From positions 1-64,000 of the forward strand of contig CBFIII010000002.1 in the NCBI GenBank assembly GCA_965662645.1: DNA of 64,000 nt, in the 5' to 3' direction. The position numbers and the translations under genes were made by a program. This DNA comes from UBA5342 sp965662645. GTDB lineage: Bacteria > Bacteroidota > Bacteroidia > Bacteroidales > UBA5342. Below are positions 51,283 through 60,354 of this stretch, piece by piece; position 1 is the first letter of the stretch; each line of letters begins with the position of its first letter. The notes under the pieces are model-generated. The model did no database searches and was not told where the DNA came from. It saw nothing but the letters and a program-made list of their open reading frames with translations.

Positions 51283-51382
51283 TTTTTTATGGCTTTTCGA
51301 ATGGTAAAGGTAATTAATATTGGTGAAAAGTGTGCTAATTGTCTTAAGATGTCGGTTTGTTATAATTTGAGATTTTTCTATG
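51283..51382. other. Short unique stretch upstream of rarA
   Basis: About 100 bases without repeats that must hold the rarA promoter. A TACCTTTA (7 of 8 matches to the -7 consensus) lies on the minus strand at 51305-51312, but no good upstream element is seen. Confidence 0.4.
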
Positions 51383-52214
51383 CTGCCCCTCATTTGCAAC
51401 GAGGGGTATTTAGTTATAGCATCTGTGATGCCCTTTATTCATTTTATCCTGATGCAGACAGGGAACTGTGTTTTATCTTCAAATGCTCTACTCGATATTG
51501 CTCCTTTAAATTATTGGTTCGCATTTTTTTGTTATTCGTCATACATAACCGTGGGCTGCACCCACGGCTACAAAGATGACACCCCTCTGGGGTTTTTTTG
51601 TTATGAATTCCAGTTTGTTTGGAGTTGATTGTAGAGTTCATTACCTCATTGAATTTCTATAAAAAATGGAATACGTAATGTGTTAAATATGACGATGCTT
51701 CGCTCTGCCCCTCGTTTGCAACGAGGGGTATCTAGTTATAGCATCTGTGATGCCCTTTATTCATTTTATCCTGATGCAGACAGAGAATTATGTTTTATCT
51801 TCAAATGCTCTACTCGATATTGCTCCTTTAAATTATTGGTTCGCATTTTTTTGTTATTCGTCATACATAACCGTGGGCTGCACCCACGGCTACAAAGATG
51901 ACACCCCTCTGGGGTTTTTTTGTTATGAATTCCAGTTTGTTTGGAGTTGATTGTAGAGTTCATTACCTCATTGAATTTCTATAAAAAATGGAATACGTAA
52001 TGTGTTAAATATGACGATGCTTCGCTCTGCCCCTCGTTTGCAACGAGGGGTATCTAGTTATAGCATCTGTGATGCCCTTTATTCATTTTATCCTGATGCA
52101 GACAGAGAATTATGTTTTATCTTCAAATGCTCTACTCGATATTGCTCCTTTAAATTATTGGTTCGCATTTTTTTGTTATTCGTCATACATAACCGTGGGC
52201 TGCACCCACGGCTA
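51383..52214 (+). repeat. 322-bp tandem repeat, two and a half copies
   Basis: A 322-bp unit runs from CTGCCCCTC (51383) and is repeated at 51705 and 52027. The third copy breaks after the CCGTGGG hairpin at 52193-52211. Each unit has the CCCCTCG/CGAGGGG hairpin (51386, 51708, 52030), the CCGTGGG/CCCACGG hairpin (51549, 51871, 52193) and a tail. The second and third are virtually identical to each other; the first has a few differences in its first 100 bases. Confidence 0.95.
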
Positions 52215-52950
52215 CCATAATGGTATCCCTCTGGGGCACTTTGTTTTGTGCTACAGATAATTACATTTAATATGATGTAGTTTTCAGTAAAATAAATTTT
52301 CATAAAAATTATACGGGGAACAACAATGATATCCCCGTTGACGCGGATATTCATTCGTGCCATACGACCAACATTACTCCGCTCTGCCCCTCGTTTGCAA
52401 CGAGGGGTGTCTGGTCATAGCATCTGTGATGCCCTTTATTCATTTTATCTTGATGCTGAGAGATAACTCTGTTTTATCTTCAAATGCTCTACTCTATTAT
52501 TGCTCCTTTAAATTATTGGTTCGCATTTTTTTTGGTTATTCCTCATAATTAACCCAGGGTGACGAACTCCTTCACTAGCGTTCGGTGTTCTTTGCCCTGG
52601 GCTGAAATGAAATACCCTTTCAGGGAATAAAAACGATTCATTCGTCATATAACCGTGGGCTGCACCCACGGCTATAAAGATGACACCCCTTCAGTTTGTT
52701 TGGTGTTAATTATAGGGTTTATTACCTCATTAAGTTTTGATGAAAAATTCGTCATATATATCCCAGGGTGACGAACGCCTTCACTAACGTTCGGTGTTCT
52801 TTTTCCTGGGCTGAATTGAGCTACCCTTTCAGGGTGTTTTGTTCTGAACTCCAATCTATTGATCGATAATTATACAGTTTATTACCTCATTGAATTTTGA
52901 TAAAAAAATGGAATACGTAATGCGTAACGTATGAAATATGGCGATGCTGT
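52215..52950 (+). repeat. Divergent REP-like elements downstream of the tandem array
   Basis: This stretch has a tail of the third copy, a further CCCCTCG hairpin element (52387-52407), two C-type compound hairpins around 52552-52618 and 52762-52830, and a CCGTGGG hairpin at 52653-52671. Between them are AT-rich spacers. No gene is seen. Confidence 0.8.
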
Positions 52951-52963
52951 GGGGTTTTCTAAC

Positions 52964-52988
52964 CTGTTAGCTTTCTTCAAGCTAACAG
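52964..52988. repeat. Perfect 10-bp inverted repeat
   Basis: CTGTTAGCTT and AAGCTAACAG are separated by five bases. There is no U-run after it, so it is not a standard intrinsic terminator on either strand. Confidence 0.8.
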
Positions 52989-53049
52989 CGTTAATATACA
53001 AAGAATAACGTTCAACGTGTGAAATATAGCGATGCTGGGAAGTAATTCT

Positions 53050-53210
53050 TTTGCGGTAGGGGTGTAGGCGGCACCGCAGGCAGGAGATGCCCATTTTTGC
53101 TAAGAGGGATGGAGCGGACCGAAGGAAGCTTCATCGCTCTTTTAGCAAAATGAGGCAGCTACAACTAAGGTATAGCCGGAGACCCGCTCGACCGCCCAAT
53201 GCTTATTTAT
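53050..53210. other. GC-rich hairpin-bearing island of unknown origin
   Basis: The stretch is clearly more GC-rich than the surrounding DNA. It has GCGGT/ACCGC arms (53053-53077), a long imperfect stem whose outer parts are TTTTGCTAA (53095-53103) and TTAGCAAAA (53142-53150), and GCCGGAGACCCGCTCGACCG near 53173. No gene-length frame is present on either strand. It might be another repeat family, a structured RNA or a mobile-element remnant. I do not recognise it. Confidence 0.5.
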
Positions 53211-53245
53211 TTTTTTAAAACTTGATTTCTTTGTTTTTGGGTCAT

Positions 53246-53283
53246 AAAAAAAAGCTACTCCGAATCATCGAAATAGCTTTTTT
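53246..53283 (-). terminator. Terminator of mdh
   Basis: AAAAAAGCTA...TAGCTTTTTT forms a hairpin with a U-run on both strands. It lies 30 bases after the mdh stop codon on the minus strand. Confidence 0.85.
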
Positions 53284-53312
53284 GAATTTGTATTTGATAT
53301 TAAACCAGTGTT

Positions 53313-54236
53313 CTAGTTTAATAATGCATTGACTTTAGCAACGCCTTCGGCTGAAGCGGCTACTTTAGCTTTTTCGTCGTCGGATAATTGCATTTCAATG
53401 ATTTTTTCTATTCCGTTTTTGCCGATGACACAAGGTACACCAAGGCATAGATCTTTAAGACCATATTCGCCATCAAGTAGGGCTGAACAAGGGAATATCT
53501 TTTTAGAGTCGAGGGCTATAGCGCGTACTAATTCGGATACAGCGGCTCCTGGAGCATACCATGCTGAAGTGCCTAATAATCCAGTTAAGGTAGCACCACC
53601 TACTTTGGTAGCTTCTACTACTTCGGCCATTTTTTCTGCTGATAAACATTCAGAAACAGGGATGCTGTTCACGACGGCTTTGCCGATCAATGGTACCATA
53701 CCTGTATCGCTATGACCACCAATAACCATGGCAGATACGTCAGATTGAGGACAATCGATGGCTTCGGCCAAACGGTATTTGAAACGAGCGCTATCCAAAG
53801 CTCCACCCATACCGATGATGCGGTTTTTAGGTAATCCTGTAGCTTTGTGAGCTAAGTAAGCCATAGTGTCCATTGGGTTACTTACTACGATGATGATAAC
53901 TTTAGGAGAATGTGCTATCAAGTTTTCGGCTACTGTCTTAACAATACCTGCATTGATGCCAATTAATTCTTCGCGTGTCATTCCTGGTTTACGAGGAATA
54001 CCGCTAGTGATAACGGCTACATCGCTATCAGCAGTGGCTTCGTAATTATTAGTTACACCAGTGACGGTAGAGTCAAAACCGTTTAAAGAAGCGGTTTGCA
54101 TCAAGTCCATCGCTTTACCTTCGGCGAATCCTTCTTTGATATCAATTAGTACAACTTCTTCAGCAAAATTTTTGATGGCAATGTACTCTGCACAACTTGC
54201 GCCTACAGCACCTGCTCCTACAACTGTTACTTTCAT
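53313..54236 (-). CDS. mdh: Malate dehydrogenase
   Basis: The 307-residue NAD-dependent enzyme of the lactate/malate dehydrogenase family interconverts malate and oxaloacetate. It has the NAD loop GAGAVG at 7-12, ITSGIPRKPGMTREEL near 76-91 (substrate arginines), IVVSNPMD near 115, and GGHSDTGMVPL near 172 with the catalytic histidine. The length is typical of the LDH-like malate dehydrogenase group of bacteria. It is a monocistronic housekeeping gene with a terminator close to its end. Confidence 0.96.
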   Translation of the reverse strand: MKVTVVGAGAVGASCAEYIAIKNFAEEVVLIDIKEGFAEGKAMDLMQTASLNGFDSTVTGVTNNYEATADSDVAVITSGIPRKPGMTREELIGINAGIVKTVAENLIAHSPKVIIIVVSNPMDTMAYLAHKATGLPKNRIIGMGGALDSARFKYRLAEAIDCPQSDVSAMVIGGHSDTGMVPLIGKAVVNSIPVSECLSAEKMAEVVEATKVGGATLTGLLGTSAWYAPGAAVSELVRAIALDSKKIFPCSALLDGEYGLKDLCLGVPCVIGKNGIEKIIEMQLSDDEKAKVAASAEGVAKVNALLN

Positions 54237-54660
54237 GGGATGGAATATTTAGTTATTATTTATAAATTTCGATGTCTATGACGTTTTTTTAGAACGAAGG
54301 GCGAATATATAATAAATCACCTAAAAAAGCGATTAAATATCACGGTTTATTTGCATTGCTTTTAGTTTGCTAAATAGACATTGCAAAAAAAAAGGAAGTG
54401 TGTAAAATTAAATTGACAAAAAAAGAAAATTGAAAAAAGATGTAAATTAAGTTGTGAGTTATAAGTTATAAATTAAGTTATGAGTTGTTAGTTGTAAGTT
54501 ATAAATTCGCTTCACTCGTTATTCACTCGTTATTCATTCGTTTTTTCATTATATCATTCATTATTTCGTCATTCATCCATTCATTTTTTTCATTGTATCA
54601 TTCTTTTTTCCATTGAACCATTGTATCATTCATTATTTCTTCATTGTATCATTCTTTTTT
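54237..54660. repeat. Intergenic region upstream of mdh with simple tracts
   Basis: The first 190 bases upstream of mdh are unique and should hold its promoter (CGAATATA at 54302, minus strand TATATTCG, is a possible -7 box). From about 54440 the sequence becomes repetitive: GTTATAAGTTATAAATTAAG tracts, the complement of the AACTTATAAC words seen elsewhere, then CATTCATT/CATTGTATCATTC words up to the stop codon of the next gene. Confidence 0.75.
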
Positions 54661-55629
54661 TTAGAAGTGAGCTATGAGTGATAACTTTTGCGTATTGCTC
54701 AAGATGCCTTTTGCAAAATGCAGTCCCCAACGGAATTCTGTTTCTATATTTTTGCCTACTAGAGGAATGGCACAGAGTTCTATGCGGGTGTATTTGCCGT
54801 GTTTGTAGAGCTGGTTGCCCAAAGGATTGTGAAGTTTGTGCCCATAATAGGAGGTGGCATCTATACCTAAACGTTTGTATCGCATGGACATCCTAACTAA
54901 TGTGCCGCCGTAGAAGTGGTAGTCGTCGGGGCGTTCGCGGTCGTAGTTGCCTACAAAACCTAGATCGCAAGTGAGGCTATTGAGTACCGTTTTGTCACTT
55001 AAGTCATAACCGAAAAATAAAGCGCCCATGCCATTATCACGGATGTTTTCGCTGTACGGTTTGCCATCTCTAAAGCCATAGTGAAACATATAGGCATAAT
55101 CCAGAATGTAGAAGTTGTTTTTTTTATACTCGCCTGCAATACCTAATATAAAAGATTCGCGGCGGTACGTGGTGCGGCGACCTGTCCAGTCGGCATAGAT
55201 GCTTTGTCGTCCCCAACTGGGATGCCATTCGTAAGCAAGACCTCCTATGTTAGGTGTATAGTAGTTGAGCGAATCGCTAAAAAAGATACGCGGGAAAGTC
55301 ATTACTTTTTCTTTAGCAAATGAACCAGCGTATAGTGTGAACTCGGGACGCTCTATGGCATAATAAAGATTTAATGTAGGAGCGATATCATCCAGATTAC
55401 TGCCATATTCGAACATATAGTTGAGTCCCGCATAGCAGCCACTCGTACTGTCGGGTTTAAGGCCTACGGCAAAGTCGAGCCGTGAAGCCATAATAGATTG
55501 AGGATTACCAACGGCCACCTTATATTCTCTATTGTCCATGATGTTGTGTAAGTTGACGTACCAATCGGTCGTTTGACCAAAAGTGCATAGACTAAGAGAT
55601 AGCAAGAGACTGAGGGTGAAGTGCTTCAT
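54661..55629 (-). CDS. Predicted outer-membrane beta-barrel protein
   Basis: The 322-residue protein has a signal peptide (MKHFTLSLLLSLSLCTFGQT, cleavage after G or Q). Many alternating amphipathic strands with aromatic ends follow (FAVGLKPDSTSGCYAGLNYM, NLYYAIERPEFTLYAGSF, KTVLNSLTCDLGFVGNY, RWGLHFAKGILSN), ending in a C-terminal F (SLIAHF). This is the pattern of a small barrel, but no family is recognised. It lies 2 bp after the sulfatase gene, so the two are probably transcribed together. Confidence 0.65.
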   Translation of the reverse strand: MKHFTLSLLLSLSLCTFGQTTDWYVNLHNIMDNREYKVAVGNPQSIMASRLDFAVGLKPDSTSGCYAGLNYMFEYGSNLDDIAPTLNLYYAIERPEFTLYAGSFAKEKVMTFPRIFFSDSLNYYTPNIGGLAYEWHPSWGRQSIYADWTGRRTTYRRESFILGIAGEYKKNNFYILDYAYMFHYGFRDGKPYSENIRDNGMGALFFGYDLSDKTVLNSLTCDLGFVGNYDRERPDDYHFYGGTLVRMSMRYKRLGIDATSYYGHKLHNPLGNQLYKHGKYTRIELCAIPLVGKNIETEFRWGLHFAKGILSNTQKLSLIAHF

Positions 55630-55631
55630 AG

Positions 55632-57437
55632 TTATTGCTTAAGAAAATAATCGTAAGAAACTTGTAGATAGGTTCTTCCTGGGGTTGTCTTTAGATTTCC
55701 CTTGTTACTGATAAACATATCGGCATTCACATCATACACTTGAAACACTCCTTTGTTGATATAGCCCGATCCTCCTTTGTAAGAAAAATAAGAGAATCCT
55801 TTCACATCAGGCGATAGAAGATCTTTTGAGAAAATAAATTTATCGGCAGGTACCTTGAGTTGATGAAGCAGTGTTGATGCGACGTCGGTTTGCGATCCAT
55901 ATTTGAGTATGGTGGTGTCTGAGGTCACGCAGCCACCTGTCCATATCATAGGAATGTGGTAGCGCTCTTGGTCGGTAATCTGATAATTATGGATAAAGGC
56001 TGAGCCATGGTCTGCTGTGATCATAACTAAGGTATTGTCCCAATAAGGGCTTTCTTTTAAGCGTTGGATAAACTGACCTAAATATTTATCGGTGTATTGT
56101 GCGGTATTCAGAAATTTCTGTTTTACAGATTCCCCTTTGATAGTATGCTCAGGTACGTCAAAAGGTTCATGTGAGCTGAGGGTAAATATAGCATTGAAAA
56201 AAGGTTGTTTTTCTGTTTCTATATCTGTAAAGAAGCGGTCGAGTGTGTACTGGTCATGTACGCCCCATTTAGCGCCATAATATTTTGACGGGAAATCATC
56301 TTTTGTTGTGATTTTATCAAAACGAGTGACGTTAAGGTATGAATTCATATTGGCAAAGTTAATATCACCACCGTAATAGAAGGCGTTGTAGTAACCTAAG
56401 CTTTTCAATGTTTTGCCTAGGTTAGGCATATTTTCTATTTTGTTAGAATTCTTAATTACGGCATCGCCTGGATGAGCTGGATAGGCACTAAATATAGCAC
56501 TAAGGCCTTTGTCTGATCGTGCGGCTACAGCATAATAGTTTTTGAAGCTAAGTCCTTCGTCGTTTAAACGACAAAGATTGGGAGCCACTTCGGGGAGTTG
56601 TAGTAAGTCGGCGGAGAAACTTTCGAGGATGATTAATATAATGTTAGGCCTCTCTTTATTAATGACTTGAAAAGGGATGTTATCATCTTTCATCATTTCT
56701 GCAAATTGCGCTTGCGCTTCATCATCAGGCATTACCGTATAATCTTTGTCAAAATTATCCATATGATCCAGCGCATAGAGGAAGTTCCATACTGGATTCA
56801 CAGCCATGTGATTGGCGTAGATGTTAGAGCTGTAATACACAAAAGAAGTATTCATCGGTTGCACATCAAATCCGCCTCTTGCAGGAATGATCATGCTGCC
56901 TGCAATAACGAGAAAAATAGGGGCATAATAGGCTTTTATCGGTTGAGCTTTAAGAAGGGGTTGTGCTACTTTTTGTTTAAATATCCTTAGGGCAAAATAA
57001 GAAATAGCTACGATGAGAACGGTGACCAATACAAAGATATACCACGGGCTTGAGGCTGCTGCTTCTTCTGGTGTTTTTAAATATTGAAAAGGTGTGGTGT
57101 CGAAATGATATCCCCAGTTACGGTAGAGCTCTAGGTCAATGACGATAACTAATATAAATGGAATGAGTAGTATCGTATTGGAAATGGTTAATACCTTTTT
57201 TAAGATAGAACCTTTTAAGAAAAAGAGAAGACCTGTGAGTGTAGATAGGAGCATAATGACGTAAGAAGTCATTGCTATATCCATGACTAATCCGTGATAG
57301 ATGCTTTGAAACCATAGGATGGGACTGACTTCTGCACTTTGTTGAAATTGATAAGTTATAAATATTAGCTTAGCGCAAACGAATAATATAAGGTAGAATA
57401 GGATGGTTTTGAGTAAAAATTTTAAACGAATGATCAT
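55632..57437 (-). CDS. LTA-synthase-like membrane sulfatase
   Basis: The 601-residue protein has about five N-terminal transmembrane segments (to about residue 200) and a periplasmic sulfatase-fold domain. IILIILESFSADLLQLP near 265 carries a metal-ligand E. SDKGLSAIFSAYPAHPG near 308 holds the nucleophile position. MITADHGSAFIHNYQ near 477 holds the D-H pair. This is the layout of phosphoglycerol and phosphoethanolamine transferases and LTA synthases. In a Gram-negative it probably adds a phosphate-linked group to the envelope. It precedes the beta-barrel gene. Confidence 0.87.
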   Translation of the reverse strand: MIIRLKFLLKTILFYLILFVCAKLIFITYQFQQSAEVSPILWFQSIYHGLVMDIAMTSYVIMLLSTLTGLLFFLKGSILKKVLTISNTILLIPFILVIVIDLELYRNWGYHFDTTPFQYLKTPEEAAASSPWYIFVLVTVLIVAISYFALRIFKQKVAQPLLKAQPIKAYYAPIFLVIAGSMIIPARGGFDVQPMNTSFVYYSSNIYANHMAVNPVWNFLYALDHMDNFDKDYTVMPDDEAQAQFAEMMKDDNIPFQVINKERPNIILIILESFSADLLQLPEVAPNLCRLNDEGLSFKNYYAVAARSDKGLSAIFSAYPAHPGDAVIKNSNKIENMPNLGKTLKSLGYYNAFYYGGDINFANMNSYLNVTRFDKITTKDDFPSKYYGAKWGVHDQYTLDRFFTDIETEKQPFFNAIFTLSSHEPFDVPEHTIKGESVKQKFLNTAQYTDKYLGQFIQRLKESPYWDNTLVMITADHGSAFIHNYQITDQERYHIPMIWTGGCVTSDTTILKYGSQTDVASTLLHQLKVPADKFIFSKDLLSPDVKGFSYFSYKGGSGYINKGVFQVYDVNADMFISNKGNLKTTPGRTYLQVSYDYFLKQ

Positions 57438-57641
57438 AACTTTAGGCTGTGTTATATTTTAGAAGATGTAAAAATATAATAAATAGTTAAGGTGGGGACA
57501 TACAAACGTCCTTTTTTATTAAAATAGCACAGAAGCTTGTCAAGACTGTCTGTTTGGCACTACATGTGTATAGTTAACGAAGTTTTGTTTCTATGTGTAA
57601 TTCTACTACTTTTGCGTCAACCTTAACGTTATCTACTGAAA
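57438..57641. other. Divergent intergenic region (sulfatase and LptF/G genes)
   Basis: The 204-base region between divergent genes carries the clear + strand promoter listed separately. Apart from TATATTTT on the minus strand near 57470, no minus-strand promoter is obvious. Confidence 0.4.
57584..57614 (+). promoter_or_regulatory. Sigma-ABfr promoter of the LptF/LptG gene
   Basis: TTTG (57584-57587) is followed after exactly 19 bases by TACTTTTG (57607-57614), a full match to the TTTG-N19-TAnnTTTG consensus. It lies 28 bp before the ATG at 57642. Confidence 0.85.
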
Positions 57642-58721
57642 ATGCTAAAAAAGATTGATATCTATATTATTAAAAAGTTTCTTGGGACTTATTTCCTTAG
57701 TATTCTTTTGATTGTGATTGTGGCTGTGGTGTTTGACTTTACTGAGAAGTTGGATAATTTTATTGCGCACGAGGCTACTGCATATGATGTTATTACTAAA
57801 TATTATATGCGTTTTGTGCCTTATTTTGCGAATTTGTTTTCTCCTCTTTTTATTTTTATTTCAGTTATCTTCTTTACTTCTAAGTTAGCTTATGACTCTG
57901 AGATCATTGCGATGATATCGGGAGGCGTTAGCTTCCGTCGTTTGATGCGTCCTTATTTCTTATCAGCTTTATTTATTGCTATCTTGAGTTTTGCTTTAGG
58001 AAGTTCTATTATTCCTAACTCCAATAAGGTGCGTTATGCGTTTGAAGATCAGTATGTCAAATCGCGTACGAAAGATTTAGGTAAAGATATACATATGGAG
58101 ATATCGCCCGATCATTATATTTATGTGGAGCGTTTTCGTTCGCGTAATTATACGGGAACTAAGTTCAGTATGGAAGTTTTTGAGGATGGCGCTTTGAAAT
58201 CACGTTTAACCTCTAGCTCTATTAGTTACAATCGAAAAACGAATCAATGGAGACTTACTGATTGTTTGATGCGCACCCTTAATGACGATGGTGAGACTTT
58301 GGTGCGCAGTGCGCGTATAGATACCACTTTAAATTTGGTTCCTGATGACTTGGTTAAGATGACTCGTTATTATGAGACGATGACCAATTCTGAATTAAAG
58401 GCTCATATTAAGCGTCAGCAATCGCGAGGTGTGGATAATTATACCGAGTTTTTGGTTGAAAAATACCGTCGTGTTTCTATGCCATTTTCAGCGCTTGTTT
58501 TAACACTGATAGGCGTTTCTCTCTCGTCGCGTAAGGTGCGTGGTGGTAGTAGTTTGCATATTGGTATTGGGTTTACCTTAAGTTTCTCGTACATTTTACT
58601 TGATACTATTATGTCATCGTTTGCCATTAATGGTAATGCTGATCCTATGTTGGCGGCGTGGATGCCTAATATACTGTATTTTATCATTGGTGTCTATCTC
58701 TATATTAAAGCTCCTAAATAG
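57642..58721 (+). CDS. LptF/LptG family permease
   Basis: The 359-residue protein is a permease of the lipopolysaccharide-export ABC transporter. It has six hydrophobic segments, three before and three after a large periplasmic domain (about 105-275). FVPYFANLFSPLFIFISVIF near 62 and YRRVSMPFSALVLTLIGVSL near 275 are typical. It works with LptB and LptC, whose genes are not in the window. It has a strong promoter. Confidence 0.9.
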   Translation: MLKKIDIYIIKKFLGTYFLSILLIVIVAVVFDFTEKLDNFIAHEATAYDVITKYYMRFVPYFANLFSPLFIFISVIFFTSKLAYDSEIIAMISGGVSFRRLMRPYFLSALFIAILSFALGSSIIPNSNKVRYAFEDQYVKSRTKDLGKDIHMEISPDHYIYVERFRSRNYTGTKFSMEVFEDGALKSRLTSSSISYNRKTNQWRLTDCLMRTLNDDGETLVRSARIDTTLNLVPDDLVKMTRYYETMTNSELKAHIKRQQSRGVDNYTEFLVEKYRRVSMPFSALVLTLIGVSLSSRKVRGGSSLHIGIGFTLSFSYILLDTIMSSFAINGNADPMLAAWMPNILYFIIGVYLYIKAPK

Positions 58722-58781
58722 CCCATCTTATTTGGCATAGGAATTGCTTTTAATTCTATAGAAAACCTAAAAATTACCGCT

Positions 58782-60302
58782 ATGAAAAAAACTACTCAAA
58801 TAAGATTAAGTGTTATGGTTTTAGCCTTAATGTTGGTCTTTGGTGTCAGCGGCCAGTCTAAGTATGTATATACTGATGACATCTATTTTAGTAAAAAAGA
58901 TCAAGAAAAGATAAATAAGCAGAATGAAGCGCGTTTAGAAGCTCAAGCTGCTCAGAGAGCTGCCGCAAAAGCTAATAATTCAACGACTGTTGTGACTACG
59001 ACGGTTAATGCATCGCTTTCAGATATGAATGCTGTGCAAGCGGATTATATGGCTATTATTAATGATAATTCTATTTCAGAAATTGACACGGTGGTTTTTA
59101 CTCGTGATTTAAGTGGTGGAGAATATGCTACCCGTATTCAGCGTTTTTATTCTGACGATGCTGCCACTTTTGATGCCGATCGTTATTATACTCAAGAGTC
59201 TGATGGTAATACTTACATTATCATTGATGGTGATGGAAATAATAATTATTCCGATGCTTATTATAATGGATACCGTGATGGTTCTTATTCTGGTAGTTGG
59301 GGATGGTCTATAGGTTGGGGGTATCCTTATAGCTCTTTTGGTTATTATGGTAGGGGATATTATAATCCTTATAACAGTTGGGGTAGCTATGGTTACCATA
59401 ACTATTATGGTGGTTATTATGGATCTGGTTATTATGGTTCTTCTTATTACGGTGGGTATTACAATAACTATTATGGTGGTTATTTCCCTTATAATAATTA
59501 TTATGGTTATTCTCGTTATAATAACTATTATGGTGGTCATTCTCCTTACTATTCTAATGCTTATAACAATAAGCACCGCAATGATAAGTACAGTGAGTCA
59601 CGCCATTCTTATTATGGAGGTACTCGGAACGATAATCAAGCTAATTTAGCCAATAAAAGTGCTACAACGTCACGTTCAGCTAGTCCTGTGAATTCACGTT
59701 CAGCTAGTACTACTCGTTCGGCTTCTACTACTCGTTCATCTTCGGCTGTTAGTTCTCGTACATCTACGGTGCCGCGTTCAGTAAGTAGTTCTACACGTAG
59801 TACGTCTGCGGTCAGTGGATCTCGACCATCTAATGGCGTAGCTACATTTAGTAGTAATGGTACAACAAGCAATACAACTCGTTCTTCTGGAACCAGTACA
59901 GGTACAAGAACTAGTTCTTCTACGTCTCGTAACTACACACCGACTTATACCCGTCCAAGTTCTAATACGCGTTCAAGTTATAACAGTAGTTCTACCCGTC
60001 CGCAGACGACTAGTACTTCTACAAATCGTTCAACTAATACCGGGACTTCAACAACTAAATCTTATACCCCAAGTCGTAGCAGTTCTTCTACTTCACGCAG
60101 TACTTATACGCCAAGTAGCAGCAGTTCTTCAAGTTCACGCAGTACTTATACGCCAAGTAGTAGCAGTTCTTCAAGTTCACGTAGTACTTATACTCCAAGT
60201 CGCAGTAGTTCTTCGAGCTCACGTTCTAGCGGATCTTCTACTCGTAGTAGTTCTTCAAGCTCACGTTCTAGTGGTTCTAGTAGTCGCAGTACTTCACGTT
60301 AG
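58782..60302 (+). CDS. Exported Gly/Tyr-rich and Ser/Thr/Arg-rich low-complexity protein
   Basis: The 506-residue protein has a signal peptide (KTTQIRLSVMVLALMLVFGV) and a normal N-terminal part to about residue 155. A Gly/Tyr-rich region follows (about 157-270, YYGGYYN-like repeats), then a Ser/Thr/Arg/Pro-rich tail (about 300-506) with runs such as SRSTYTPSSSSSSSS. I recognise no domain. It might be a surface or envelope protein. The repeats are imperfect and the codons vary, so they seem selected for the protein. The high Tyr/Gly content recalls proteins that self-assemble. Confidence 0.7.
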   Translation: MKKTTQIRLSVMVLALMLVFGVSGQSKYVYTDDIYFSKKDQEKINKQNEARLEAQAAQRAAAKANNSTTVVTTTVNASLSDMNAVQADYMAIINDNSISEIDTVVFTRDLSGGEYATRIQRFYSDDAATFDADRYYTQESDGNTYIIIDGDGNNNYSDAYYNGYRDGSYSGSWGWSIGWGYPYSSFGYYGRGYYNPYNSWGSYGYHNYYGGYYGSGYYGSSYYGGYYNNYYGGYFPYNNYYGYSRYNNYYGGHSPYYSNAYNNKHRNDKYSESRHSYYGGTRNDNQANLANKSATTSRSASPVNSRSASTTRSASTTRSSSAVSSRTSTVPRSVSSSTRSTSAVSGSRPSNGVATFSSNGTTSNTTRSSGTSTGTRTSSSTSRNYTPTYTRPSSNTRSSYNSSSTRPQTTSTSTNRSTNTGTSTTKSYTPSRSSSSTSRSTYTPSSSSSSSSRSTYTPSSSSSSSSRSTYTPSRSSSSSSRSSGSSTRSSSSSSRSSGSSSRSTSR

Positions 60303-60354
60303 TGATGCAGCTTTATGTAATGGGGTGGTTGAGTAAGTGTAATAATGAAAATCT

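Noticed and set aside
51283..51399. Longer N-terminus of the rarA frame
   Set aside because: These 39 codons read upstream and repeat DNA; the conserved start is at 51282.
51383..52214. Possible CRISPR array
   Set aside because: The period is 322 bp with identical spacers and long conserved parts; this is a tandem duplication.
59109..60336. Long Ile- or Leu/Val-rich frames in the low-complexity gene in other frames and on the minus strand
   Set aside because: They are shadows of the repetitive codons of the Gly/Tyr- and Ser/Arg-rich protein.
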